Counted from the first letter of the stretch, positions 13,943-25,055 are shown. The stretch is DNA of 30,767 nucleotides from Haplosporangium gracile (GCA_015499985.1 JAAAUF010000333.1:269-31035); one strand, 5' to 3'. The notes: generated by a model from the sequence alone, not told the origin. Made by a program: numbers and translations.

Positions 13943-14382
13943 CGGACTGGCTGGCGTTGTTTGTGATGATATGGGGAGGATAGGGTCTGGACTTTTTTGT
14001 TGCGTTGTTCGTTACAAATAAAAAAGGAAGGAGGGAGGACAAAAAAAAAGAAAAAAGAAAGAGACTAGGAAGGAGTCGTCAAGAAGGCAAGATGATGAAA
14101 GAGGAAAGAAGCGATGAGCCTTGAGGAAGAGGATGAAAGAAAGCAAAGGAGGGAGGAGAAGAGGGATGATGATGAAGTATGGGTGGGTGGGGAACAAGCG
14201 AGGCGGACCAAAGAGGATCGAGAAGAAGAAGAAGAAAAAGAAAAGAAGACGGAAAGAAGAGACGAAAAAGAAAAGGTGAAGAAGGAGGGGGAGGGAGAGG
14301 TGGGTTGTGTGGAAATGGCCAAGAGTGTGTGTGTGATCTGGGCGGAGGGTAGAGAGCCTTTAGCTATTGCTATTGCTTTGAC

Positions 14383-14424
14383 TGGCTGGCGGGCTGGCTG
14401 GATGGCTGGATGGCTGGCTGGCTG
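14383..14424. repeat. GGCT/GGAT tetranucleotide-type repeat
   Basis: Runs of GGCT interspersed with GGAT and GGCG; simple-sequence expansion in the kinase upstream region. Confidence 0.85.
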
Positions 14425-17065
14425 TGAGAGGGGGAAGGGAGGTAGGAAGAGGGGAAGGCAGGTGCAAATCACTTCCCTATTAATAAAAAACTCAAAAGTG
14501 CAGGCACTGTTTGCTGCTGGCAGAAAATAAAAAAAGAGAATAAGACGAGAGCCAGAGCATCCGGATGTTGCACATGCAGCCACTTGGAGATATTCAAAAA
14601 AATATATACTTGGAGAAAAAGTAAAGGAACCATGTACCTGGCAACAGGTATTTTGAATATTTTCGTTTTCTTCTCGGAAGGGAGCTGAAAGTGAGAGATG
14701 GAGTGAAGAGCGAGAAAGAGTGAGAAGAACGGGAGAGAGAATAGAAAAGAGAGGCTGCTGACTTTGGATGGAATAAAAAGGGCAATTGAAGGTGTATATA
14801 TCTCCTAGCTAGGTAGTGTGTCGATGGTAGTGGAGGTAAGGTACAGTACAAGGAAAATAAATAATGCAACAATGATCGTAAAAGAGGAGTAGCTAACTCA
14901 ATGAAGCAGTGTAATGTCCGAAGGGTTTCAAAGGGCAGGGGTCATGTCAACGGTATGTGTCGGTGTCTCCAAGGTATAAAAATAACGAAGAGAGAGAAAA
15001 AGAGTCGTGATCGTGTATCTACGGATGATAATAATGCCAATGAATGGGTAAAGTCGAATAAGATGTGTGTCTGCCTGTGCCGTTGGGCCCTTTCCTCTAC
15101 TGAAGTAACGGAAGAAAATGAAATTAATAAAAGGAGAGGAGAGGCGACGGGTAGGGTGAGAAAGTGGAAGAGAGGTGAAGAAGAAAAAGAGAAGAATAAA
15201 AAAGAAGGAAGAGATGAAACGAAAACATGAACAACTATCACAAAGGGATGGCGAATCAAGACGATCAAGTCATGATCACCTCTCATTCTCACTTTCCGTT
15301 GTGTTTGCTCTCCCTGTCCTTCTCTCGCTTTCGCTCACTCCCTGCATGTCTCCAGGTCGCCTTGTTTGCTGTTTGTTGATTGTTTTTTGTCGACGGTGTT
15401 TTTGTCCCTTTCTCTCTGGTCCTCTATCTGTCCCATTGATGCAACGTTTCATTTTTTTTTCTTTATTAAATTCTGGCGTCCAACGTTTTTCGCATCCATA
15501 TGTTTATTAATTTTTTTATTTTTTTGCAGTGTTGGCTAAACCACTCTACACTTTCGTGATTGTGGCTAATGGGTCCCTGCCAGTCCACCAAAAGGTTCTG
15601 CTTAGTCACCAAATCACTTTGCTTAGTACATACTCTGCCCCTCTTTCAAACAAAGGTGGACAGTGACACTCGTGTATTTGATTCACTTTGTTATCAACCA
15701 GCCCTTGTTCAACCTTCTTGTTTGCTTGCCATGTGGATTCCCGCCCAACAAAGCAACAGGCTAGGCAGCGCAGAGAGGGTAAAAGGGAGAGGCAGCTAGG
15801 GCATGGGTGATAATAAAAACAGCGAAATATTTCATTTCTCTTTTGTTTGAGAGCCGCTTCCTCCTCTCATACTCCTTCATCTTTCTCGCTTGCTCTCTCT
15901 CTCCCCCCTGCTCCAATCGACTTCTATAACGACCCGTTCTTGCCTCTTGCCCATCCTATTCCTATACACTCTCCTGTATATGTACACATCGATTGCGCTC
16001 TAAAATGTATCCTTTTTGTGGATCGTCGCTCAGTCTCCATTTTCCCCAAAACGGCACTCTCAATCTCACTCCCACTCTCACTCTCACCTACCCTCATTCG
16101 CTTGGTACACGCGCACCGAACCTCCGAGGTACTTCTACCTCGATCGATGTATTTATTATCTAATGGTTCGTGGATCTGGTCTAAAAGCGTCCTTATTACA
16201 AAGACCAGAGCCCCCGTTCTCCGTCCCTCCCTCCTCGATCTGTGAACGGTGCCACTTTGCTCACTTCCCTAACTCCTGTGTTCTCCTGTCCGAGCGGCAT
16301 TCGGTTGGGGTAGGGTGGTTTGGCGAATCGGGATCTGGTGTGTGTGTTGTACCTCTGAACAGATACAGGAGGTGCAAAAAGACCTCTGAGGCACGGTGGT
16401 TTTCTTATTTAGTCTGTTGACTTGGGAGCAGCCCAGTCTAGGTCAATCGCACTAGTTCTGTTTGTTTTCTATTCAACGTCCAACGATGTTTCTTCTATTC
16501 CTTCTTATAATCTTTTATCGGTGCCATCCGCGCGCGCCCATCTTTGCTTTTCGTGTGCCTAACTGGGCGTGTGCATTTTTTTATCGAACCAACCTTGATG
16601 GCGACTTGATCGTTTCCTTGCGCTTTGTTGGCTTGATTGCGATCCGTTTTGTATCTCCTTCTCGGCGACGTCTCCAAATTTAGATGGTTCAACCACGATT
16701 TGGTCAGGCCCTCTGTTCTCTTTCGCGCACACATGTTACTTTCTCTTTGTTTTGATGAGGAAACGCTCTCTTGTGCTTTGAAGATACAGTACATGATTCT
16801 TGCACGAGTGTCGAGTATTGTTTGTTTTGTCCTATTTGACCAAATGGACCCAGAGAGACCTTTAAGCATCATTGATTAATTACTGGTGACACAAACAACT
16901 CTTGTCTTCCATTGCCTCTCACTGTAAGGTTATTTTTGTCACAAACAAAAAATCGCACAACAAAAAATGAACCAAAGCCTTTATTGTTTCCCATGTATTT
17001 CGCCATTTCAGGATCTTGTCATGCTTTTGATTTTGCTCTTAATAACAAGGATCCAACTTTGACAA

Positions 17066-17100
17066 GCAAAAACAAAAACAAAAACAAACAAAAACAAAAA
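17066..17100. repeat. AAAAAC-type simple repeat
   Basis: Five or six AAAAAC-like units in the gap; on the minus strand it is a GTTTTT repeat. Confidence 0.85.
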
Positions 17101-18015
17101 GCAGCAAGAAACACGACATATTTTTCAATAACCGCGAAAACGAGAGTGAAGAACGACAGATGACGGGAATGGTAATAAAGGGAAAGTGGCATCATCGCAA
17201 CAAGAGCACCCACCACCAGGTCAACGGGTAATTGGCATTGAAAATTACATGTCGTACAAAAAGTAAGAGAGTCGTTTTTCCTTGCATTCTTTTTCTTCTC
17301 ATTTTTGATCCGTACCATGATGGGCCCCTTGGATCCTCCTCCCTCCTTCTTTCATTCCGCCAAGAATTTTTGTACTAGGAGAGGCGGATGTTCCAGACCA
17401 TGTCTAATGTGGGGTTATATCAGATCATTGATGTGACATGATGTCCTACGGAAGGATTCTCCGACGCGTGATTGGATCCAGTCGCAAAGACGCGACTTGT
17501 GGCTGTTGTCCCACTGGCACTACTTGATTTTTGACTAGATTTGCTCGACACTCCCCACAAGTTAAAATGGCTATAGAGCCAGTCAGATCCTCACCAGGTC
17601 ATCTGTTCCCATTTAAACAAAAGGCTGAGCTGGCACTGGAAGGAAAGAAATGAGGTATTATTACAAAGGGGTGGGAGAATGCTACTTGGGTTGTCACCAT
17701 ACAGCATCATCGCCAGCACAACCAGCAATGGCACTTCGACAACGACCCCCTTGATCCCTCCTTGTTACTCCTTCGGCGTCAGAAGAAAAACAAGGTCACT
17801 TGACAGCTTCCTTCTCATCTACCTTTGCCCCTTGAAAATTTCACCTTAGCAGCTGCCTCTACTGTTCGCACATACCTTGTTCTTGCGCCATTCACCTTTT
17901 AACCTTCTCGCCTTTTCTCACATTCCTTTCTTTCTTTCTTTCATTCATTCACCACTCATTTCCTTTCCCGCTCACTTTTTTCTTTCCGCAAAACCCAACA
18001 AACTCACCACTAGAA

Positions 18016-20038
18016 ATGTTTACTCAGGACCAGCCTCGTCTCCGCAACTGGATTAACGGTCAGTTCGTCGATGTAGTTCCTTCGGGCTCAGACCAGCCCG
18101 ACAAGACAATCCCCGTCACCAGCCCTTACAACGCAAGAGTCATCGGACATGTCCCACTCTCCAATGCCGCCGACGTCGCCGACGCTGTCGCTGCTGCGCA
18201 GGCCGCCTTCCCCGCCTGGTCATCGCGCACCATCAAGGACAGGGCTGCTATCTTGATCAAATTCCACTCCCTCTTGACCAAGCATGTCGACCAGTTGGCT
18301 GATATGGTCGTCCTGGAGCATGGCAAGAACAAGGCTGAGGCTATTGCCAGTGTCCTTAAAGGTCAAGAGACTGTCGAGTACGCCCTTTCGTTGCCTCAGG
18401 TCGTTCAAGGAAAGATGCTCGAGGTGTCCAGAGGGATTACATGCTATGATACCCGCGTCCGTAAGTCCGCTTTCGCTGAACCTGTTATCAATGGTGACAA
18501 TTGTTAAATGTAAACGGCAACACTGATGACTATACTTCTTTTTCACTTGCTGTAGCATTGGGAGTCATTGCGTCAGTCGTTCCATTCAACTTTCCTGTCA
18601 TGGTGCCTATGTGGACTTTGCCTATTGCCATCGCCATGGGTAAGCCTTTTCTACCGCCTCGACTGTCACATAAGTGCGTTTGAAGGAGATGCCAGTGAGC
18701 CCATGATCATGAGTCATTCATCAAAAATCAACTCTATCCTGTTGGTTAGGCAATACCATGGTGCTCAAGCCAAGCGAGAAGGTCCCGTTCACCATGACTA
18801 AGGTTATAGAGCTCCTCAAAGAAGCAGGATTGCCCGACGGCGTTGTGAACCTTGTCCATGGAACTGCCAATGGTGTGTTTTTGCGAAATTCTTTTCACTG
18901 CATTCACGTCTTCCCGTCCGATTATGCAACCTTTTTATTTTTATTTTTCACGGAGCATTAGTGTTTATTGTACTCAATCGCCGCCCACCCCCTTCTTCTG
19001 TTTTAGCCGTCAATGCACTCATCGACCATGAAGATGTCAAGGCAGTGACGTTCGTGGGAACTTCACATATTGCCGAGATGGTCTCGCAGAGATGTCACAA
19101 GCTCAACAAGCGCGTCCTTGCCCTGGGCGGCGCCAAGGTATGCTATGTCTCATTGTGCTCACTTGTTGAGATTATACCTGCCTTTAACTTATGCTATATA
19201 TTTTACTGATGTGCACTTGCGTGTAGAACCATATGATTTCGGCGCCCGACCGTAACATTGAGATGACTTCGTCTGATGTGGTAAACTCTTACAGCGGCTG
19301 TAGTGGTCAGCGCTGCATGGCTGCTACGGTCCTCTTGACGATTGGTCATCAACAGGAACTCATCGACAAGATTGTTGCCAAATCAGAGGCCCTGCGCCCA
19401 GGAAGCAAGGCTGGTGAGGTGGGACCCGTCATTGATCAAGCATCTGTTGACAAGATCACTCGGTACATCAACGAGGCTGAGGCATCAGGTGCAAGAATTC
19501 TCGTCGATGGTCGTCCTTGGACCAAGAACCAGTCTGAGGGCTTCTGGGTAGGACCTACCGTCATATTGCATACCAACAAGCAGGACGCTGCTCTTCATGA
19601 CGAGATCTTTGGACCTGTCTTGTCGATCCTTGCTGTCGACACCGCAGAAGAGGCATTGGCTATTGAGAATGCCAATCCTTACGGCAATGCGGCCTGCATC
19701 TACACCAGTTCAGGAGCTACTGCCGACCACTTTATCAAACGATTCAGTGCCGGCATGTGCGGCGTCAAGTGAGTCACTTTTTTTTGTCATATCGATATTG
19801 CTCTGCTGCATTATTTTGTAGCACTCAGACCTTTAACATATATAACTCTCACGATTTACGTTTTGCTAGCATCGGCGTTGCTGTGCCAAGAGAGCCATTC
19901 TCGTTTGGCGGATGGAACAAGAGTCGCTTTGGAAACCACTGCGATATTACAGGAGACGGTGGAGTTGAGTTCTTTTCGATGAGGAAAAAGGTCACGACCA
20001 AGTGGGTCCCTCAGGAGAATGCCTCTTGGATGAGTTAA
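18016..20038 (+). CDS. Methylmalonate/malonate-semialdehyde dehydrogenase (ALDH6 family)
   Basis: Exons 18016-18460, 18556-18639, 18750-18872, 19007-19137, 19227-19768 and 19870-20038 join in phase to 497 residues. Family marks: NWINGQFVD near the start, [11 protein letters not shown], the [14 protein letters not shown] stretch, VLKPSEKVP in the NAD site, FVGTS, LGGAKNHM, SGQRCMA with catalytic Cys291, [13 protein letters not shown], and a C-terminal [13 protein letters not shown] and TKWV. The family oxidises methylmalonate or malonate semialdehyde to propionyl- or acetyl-CoA with CoA and NAD in valine, thymine and beta-alanine breakdown. The protein starts where mature mitochondrial homologues start, with no presequence before it. 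The start is preceded by a pyrimidine-rich leader without a further in-frame ATG. It may therefore be a cytosolic paralogue acting mainly on malonate semialdehyde (inference). The C-terminus SWMS is not a canonical PTS1. Confidence 0.93.
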
Positions 20039-20126
20039 GGCACGGACACTTGGGTGTAAAAGTCGATACATACATTACTGCCGAGTCCAACATTTTTTTT
20101 AACTCTTTTTTTTTTTTTTTTTAGTT

Positions 20127-20132
20127 AATAAA
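20127..20132 (+). terminator. Polyadenylation signal of the dehydrogenase gene
   Basis: AATAAA 88 bases after the stop codon, directly after a T-rich run (20106-20122). Confidence 0.6.
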
Positions 20133-20210
20133 GCGCAGCCCAATTTAAATTGACTACTGCGGAGCAGTCCCTGCTGCGGAGAGATGGGGTGTTGCGAGGA
20201 AGTGACAAGG

Positions 20211-20219
20211 TATAAAAAG
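20211..20219 (+). promoter_or_regulatory. TATA box of the HAD hydrolase gene
   Basis: TATAAAAAG lies 83 bases before the ATG. A start of transcription about 30 bases on would fall in the pyrimidine-rich TACTCTTTCCTTCTTCTCTC leader. The whole intergenic space is 255 bases, so the promoter must be compact. Confidence 0.6.
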
Positions 20220-20293
20220 CGGATCAATCTGATGAGTATTCCCTACTACTCTTTCCTTCTTCTCTCTACTTCCAATCAAAATCCTCAGATCGG

Positions 20294-21367
20294 ATGATGA
20301 CTTTCTCGACAGCATCCCAGGAAACCAACTACCCTCAGACACTACCTCGGGCCATCTTCCTCGATAGCGGCGGAGTCATCAACGACAATGACCGTCGGGC
20401 ACCTCAGTGGGTTTACCATCTAGAGCAATACATGCCAACAACCAAGATTGGCGGACCTGGTAAACTCTGGGGGAAGAGCAATGCGATCATGTCGGACAGG
20501 CTATTCAAGGGCGAGAATCCTATTTGGACGCAACTTATCGACAGATCCAAAGACTTTCACCAGTTCTATCGGGAGTATCATCTGTTCTGGTTCCAGGAGG
20601 GCGTCCGATTGGTGAACAAGTTCTTGAAGGAGGAGTATGATGAGATTGTCAAAAATTCCCAGGGTCATGGAGGCGATGGTGACGACAAGGAGCTGCCGCC
20701 ACTTGTACAGTTGGTCTTGCCCGAGTCTGAGATTGAGCAGATCCAGATTGCCTATGATGCCCACCACTACTGCACCTCCATCGTCCGTGCGGACTATCCC
20801 GGCGCTGTTGAGGCGATCTTGGAATTGAAGTTTGAGCAAGGGTTCACGATGTACACTTGTTCGGGAGAGTCAGCGCCTGAGCTCGAGTTGACATTGAAGA
20901 CTCTTGGAATGTCGACTCTCTTGGCCCAGGAAGAGAAGAAGGCTGCGAACGGACGTTCGTCAACAATAACCCCACAGGCGACAACGGATATCAGCATTGA
21001 GGAGGCTGCGGAGGCTGTTGTCAGACCGGTGTTTACTAAGCTCTATGGACCGGACCTAATTCAATACCACAAAGGCTCGAGCGAGTTTTATCGACGGATT
21101 TTTAAGGACTCTGGGGTAGATCCACGGGATGCTGTGGTTGTTGATGATAAGGAGCACATTCTTGCCTGGGCCAAGGTGCACGGAGCAAGGACGGTGATGA
21201 TTTCGACAAAGGATCGTCGCGGTAAAGAGATGATGATTGAGGTGGACAAGATCCAGGCGGACGGAACTGTGACCAAGGTTGTTGTCCCCGTTGTGGATGA
21301 TCAGCTGGAGTCTCTGTCGCAGCTGCCCGCCTTGACGGCCTCCTGGAAGAGGCACCTCGGTCAATGA
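20294..21367 (+). CDS. HAD-like hydrolase, single exon
   Basis: Uninterrupted frame of 357 residues, unlike its intron-rich neighbours. HAD motif I is IFLDSGGVIND (nucleophile Asp24), motif II is the YTCSGES Ser/Thr region (about residue 195), motif III Lys lies in YHKGSSEFYRRIF (about 258-270), and motif IV is AVVVDDKEHI with HGARTVMIS after it. A large helical cap (WVYHLEQY to about residue 165) sits after motif I. The family forms a phospho- or ester-aspartyl intermediate. The usual second Asp of DxD is Gly26, as in the DxG form of YihX- and dehalogenase-like members, so the substrate could be a phosphate ester or not. Either of two adjacent Met codons could start translation. I do not recognise a named orthologue; it may belong to a fungal-specific clade. 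Confidence 0.78.
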   Translation: MMTFSTASQETNYPQTLPRAIFLDSGGVINDNDRRAPQWVYHLEQYMPTTKIGGPGKLWGKSNAIMSDRLFKGENPIWTQLIDRSKDFHQFYREYHLFWFQEGVRLVNKFLKEEYDEIVKNSQGHGGDGDDKELPPLVQLVLPESEIEQIQIAYDAHHYCTSIVRADYPGAVEAILELKFEQGFTMYTCSGESAPELELTLKTLGMSTLLAQEEKKAANGRSSTITPQATTDISIEEAAEAVVRPVFTKLYGPDLIQYHKGSSEFYRRIFKDSGVDPRDAVVVDDKEHILAWAKVHGARTVMISTKDRRGKEMMIEVDKIQADGTVTKVVVPVVDDQLESLSQLPALTASWKRHLGQ

Positions 21368-21715
21368 TTGGCTTGATTGATTAAAATGGACTCTTTTTTT
21401 TTTTTTAAATAAAAAAAACATTCCAGCTCACAGCCAGAGTATGGAAGCCATTCAAGATCACTGTTTTTTTCAGTACGCACGCTTCGACAATATGATAGAC
21501 GAGTTTTGGCTTGATGATGATCATGATCCAAAGAATTTTTGGATTTTTTAACTTTTTTGTTGTGCCTGAGACCATTACGGGGCAGGGACGACTTTTCCAT
21601 TTAATCCGCACGCGAGGATGTGCTTTGTTTTGACAAACACGTCCCTCTCGCTTTTTACTGCTACTCTCGCCCATCGACCACTCTGTTAAGAAACAGTAGC
21701 AACACATCAACCACA
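21368..21715 (+). other. Intergenic region between HAD and MT-A70 genes
   Basis: Holds the HAD 3' end (T-rich run, AATAAA at 21408) and about 300 bases upstream of the MT-A70 start, ending in an ACACATCAACCACA leader. No gene seen. Confidence 0.6.
21408..21413 (+). terminator. Polyadenylation signal of the HAD gene
   Basis: AATAAA 41 bases after the stop, following a T12-like tract and overlapping an A run. Confidence 0.6.
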
Positions 21716-23736
21716 ATGTCAACACGGCAGTCAAGACGAAAGCCCCGCAAGGCTCTGGCCATCAAGTACGTCGGCATCTCTCAGTGCCTCATGTCGTGAA
21801 TGTAGACATTCATTCGAGGCGAGCAAGAGACAATATTACAACACAACAACAAACAACAACTAACCTGCCGCAATATATCTTTCCTTTTAACCTCCCTTTA
21901 TTCGTTAGCAACGCACATTATGTCGGATATGTCGAGGAAAACGAGTCAATTGAAGCAATCATGAAAAAGTTTGAGGAGCTAGCACGCATGGAAGAGGAGT
22001 TTGCAAAATCCAACAGCAGCAACAGCAACAATAATGCCGCAGCCTCAACGCCAACCTCCGACGCAGCCTCAGGAACACCTGTACCGGAATCAGGAGCTGG
22101 CAATGGCGAAGGATCTTCATTTTCAGTGGATCCCAACGGAGAAATCCTCCTGGGTTTAGAAAGGACGCAGCAAAAGGCCGGGGAGAGCGAGGGTTTCACG
22201 GATGAGCAGCTTCAGGAGATCTTTCGACGCACGTCTGGATTCACTGTCCGGTCCATGCTTCGGGATACGCCAGAAGATATTTATGAGGAGGACGTGTGGC
22301 AGGCCAACATTGCGGACGAGGACTACCTTTACGATTTTGAGGAGGAAGAGTAAGTAGTTTGAATTCGTGTTCTTGCATCGTTTGGTTGCTGTGTGCAATG
22401 CACTTCTTAATTCCTCTGCTAATTATATATTTTCACGTTCTCTTTTACCTCAATTACATGGTTCATTAGTGACTATCTTATGGCGATGGACGATCACTTT
22501 TGGGACGAGGAAGTTGCGCCTTCAAGGAAACGCGGACGTAAGGAGAAGGAGCCCCGTGTGCCTCGCCCACCTCGCGAACCCAAGATCAAGGGCGAAAAGA
22601 AGCGGCATATGGGCAACGATCGTGAGAGCATCTTGCAACGCTACAAAGTTATGCAAGTTCGACTTCAGGATCGCCATGGTAACTTTTTCACAGTCAAGAA
22701 GAAGGTTTCGACGATAGATCCCAGCCTGCCAACCTATGTCCGTATTCCACTTGTACCCATTCCTCGGTCGTGGATTCATCCTATTCGTCCTTTGGAGAAG
22801 CAAGCTAATGTTCTGCAAGATGTCCCAGGATCTCGGTAAGCTAATAAGAGGGTTCTGGAGAAACTTTTGAATTGATTCAGAATAACGTCTAACACCGACC
22901 TAACTTTCTCTAGGTATGAGGAGTCAAGCAATATTCTGGATATGGATCTGACGCGATTTGGCACGGACTTTCAGGCCATCTACATGGACCCACCATTGCT
23001 CCGCGAGGGGGAGGAGGCAGGACCTAACAAGATCACAATGGCTCAGCTGGCGACACTCAACATCGGAAACATCCTCCCCAAGGGGTTCCTTTTTGTCTGG
23101 GTTGAAAAGGAGTTTTTGCCAGAGATGGTCCTGTTGGCCGAGAGCTGGGAGATGCGATACGTCGAGAACTTTTGCTGGATCAAGCGGAATGCCAACAACC
23201 AGATTGTCCGCGACCGGTCACCGTACTTTAACTCTTCCAAGCTGTCTCTCCTCATCTTCCGCAAGGTAAACTTTTTTATTTTTATTTTTTCTGGTGGTGT
23301 TTTGCTTTATATTTTATCCAGATTTTGATTGACTCTTGGCAACAAAGATTAAACATATGCTTCTTGACCTTACACTAAAAACAGGAAGGCGATGTTGAAC
23401 TGAGGCATCAGCGGAGTCCTGATTGCGTGTTTGACTTTGTCAAGCCCAGTACGGCAACGGAGCTCTCAGAAGAGAAGCCTCGGTTCATGTACGAGCTGAT
23501 CGAGACACTCTTGCCACAGGCGGTCTATTCTGAAAGCAACCCCAACGGCGATCGCATGATTGAGCTGTAAGTATATGCCACTCTCGCCCATTATATCTGG
23601 CAGTGAGCTCTGTGAGTGTACACGTGCAGTTACTGATAGTTCGCCATTGGTTTATATCGTCATGTTTGATAGGTGGGCGCGTCAAGGAACAAGACGCAAA
23701 GGCTGGACGTCGATCTGTCAACCCAAAGTATTCTAG
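21716..23736 (+). CDS. MT-A70 family methyltransferase-like protein, DPPL active-site variant
   Basis: Exons 21716-21765, 21909-22349, 22470-22835, 22914-23265, 23385-23566 and 23673-23736 join in phase to 484 residues. The N-terminal half has a basic start (MSTRQSRRKPRK), a Ser/Asn/Ala-rich loop, acidic stretches and a basic KRGRKEKEPR segment. The C-terminal half is MT-A70-like: FQAIYMDPPLLREG (311-314 DPPL), NIGNILPKGFLFVWVEKEF, YVENFCWIKRN, then SSKLSLLIFRK, and finally MIELWARQGTRRKGW. Catalytic members carry DPPW; here Trp is Leu, like EPPL in non-catalytic METTL14. The TKEH motif of METTL3/METTL14 is absent. Overall it looks more like MTA9, the inactive partner of MTA1 in the 6mA complex of ciliates and basal fungi, than METTL14/Kar4. 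Family is firm, subfamily is inference. Confidence 0.8.
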
Positions 23737-25055
23737 ACATCAATGGTCATTGTCGCACGCATTTGTAAACCTCATTTCATCCAACTTCATAAAAGAAACA
23801 AAACATCTTAAATGCTCATAGAAACCGCAGAACAGAGTTGATTATCGTTGTTCCGACAGAGTTTTCCATTTTTGAGCTGGCCTTGATTTTTTAGTTCTAT
23901 CTCTCTCTCTCTCTCTCTCTCGGGTGCTCACCTTCCCCGTCGTCGTCGCGTCCCGTACCTGACTTGGTGTCACAAAACATATTGGTTTGAGTGTTTAAAT
24001 CGGCTAGCCAGCAAATGATAAGAAGGGAATGAAAGAGGTAACAGTATCCTCAGCGAGGCAGATTGCCAGTGCCATGTCTCGGTCGTATTTTTATTCCTCC
24101 CTCCAATGAAGAAAAAGATGCCTCTTGCTTTCGCTTCCTCTCTCTCCATAATCTCTCTATTCTCTTTCCTCTTTTCTTTTCCCTTTCCCTTTTCCCTTTT
24201 CCTTTCCCCTTTCCTTTCTTATTCCCCTACCCCCTATCATCCACTGCTCGCCTTCCTTACTTTTTTTCCCCTTCAGTAACTCCCACCTTTTCTACAGTTC
24301 AATCACAACAGTACCCTACTCATTTATTACCGAGTTTTCGCACTCACGAATTTTTTAATTCTCTCCTCCTTTTTAACCGACCAACGGCTTTGCCCATTGT
24401 CCTTTCTAAAGGTACCTTACCATCTCTTCTTCGAAGAAGCACAGACTTATCAACGTCCCCCTATTCAGCCCACGCCTAATTATATCAGGAGCTACAACAA
24501 TACGCCTGCAAACTATTCTTTACTCGCTATCCCACGCAACGCGAAGGTTAAACTCGGTTATTTTAAAATGTCAATAACGGGAGAAGTACAATCTTCCGAT
24601 TCCGAAGGTTGTTAACAGTATTCCGTGCACAATGCAACACCTTGACTCCTTCCCGCTTCTTCAACGACAACAACAACGTTAACACTGTGGAGAGGAAAAG
24701 CGATTGAGCACAAGAGTGAGGATATCAACGGAGGATGAGATTGTAGAGTGAGATACAGGGCTGGGTTGGCAGTAATTGTGAGTGCATGTTTTCCTTCTAT
24801 TCGTGGAGAAACATGAATTTCATTGACATTCAGTCTCTGAGTGTGCTTCTTTCGTCACTTATGCTTTTTTTTCACGCTCGTTATGAATGGTTTTTGAAAG
24901 AGGGATAAATGCTTTACATACAAAGAAGGAATAATTTTTTTACCTCCTTCAATCATACTAAAAAAAAAATTAACGAATTTCTCGGTAACACACGTTCTTT
25001 GTAGCTGTGGGAGCATACAGCATATATCACACCCCGAACAACAACAACGACCATC
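23737..25055 (+). other. 1.3-kb intergenic region upstream of DUF202 gene
   Basis: Contains a (TC)11 run at 23900-23921, a C/T-rich block at 24130-24240, T- and A-rich runs near 24935-24970 and the CAACAACAACGACCATC leader just before the start. The longest open frames lack family features. No gene seen. Confidence 0.5.
23900..23921. repeat. (TC)11 microsatellite
   Basis: Uninterrupted TC dinucleotides about 165 bases after the MT-A70 gene stop. Confidence 0.93.

Larger units (their letters stand above)
13837..18015. other. 4.2-kb gap with no recognisable gene, between divergent genes
   Basis: Holds the upstream regions of the kinase (-) and the dehydrogenase (+). 14040-14300 and 15100-15230 are purine-rich on the plus strand, whereas 15280-16100 and 17860-18000 are pyrimidine-rich, so polarity flips near 15.25 kb. 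Short tandem repeats lie at 13912 and 14383, and an AAAAAC-type repeat at 17070-17100. Open frames of up to about 170 codons are low-complexity and lack domain features. I found no tRNA A/B boxes. Untranslated leader exons of either gene, or a non-coding transcript, could be hidden here. Confidence 0.5.

Noticed and set aside
14065..14583. 172-codon minus-strand frame
   Set aside because: Mostly Ser/Phe/Leu from a pyrimidine-rich stretch; reads as leader or promoter DNA of the kinase gene.
16462..16683. 73-codon open frame with hydrophobic start, resembling a small secreted protein
   Set aside because: No conserved cysteine pattern or family resemblance, and T-rich DNA easily gives Phe/Leu runs; no promoter or splice support.
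16676..16695. GGTTCAACC resembling a tRNA B box
   Set aside because: No matching A box, no acceptor stem and no anticodon arm could be formed around it.
16495..16872. 125-codon minus-strand open frame in the gap
   Set aside because: Composition is plausible but no motif is recognisable and it sits antisense to other chance frames in the same T-rich stretch.
17480..17497. 6-bp inverted repeat AGTCGC/GCGACT upstream of the dehydrogenase
   Set aside because: Too short and isolated to call a regulatory site or terminator.
24397..24615. 72-codon frame upstream of the DUF202 gene
   Set aside because: No family features; could be a uORF but there is no evidence the leader reaches it.
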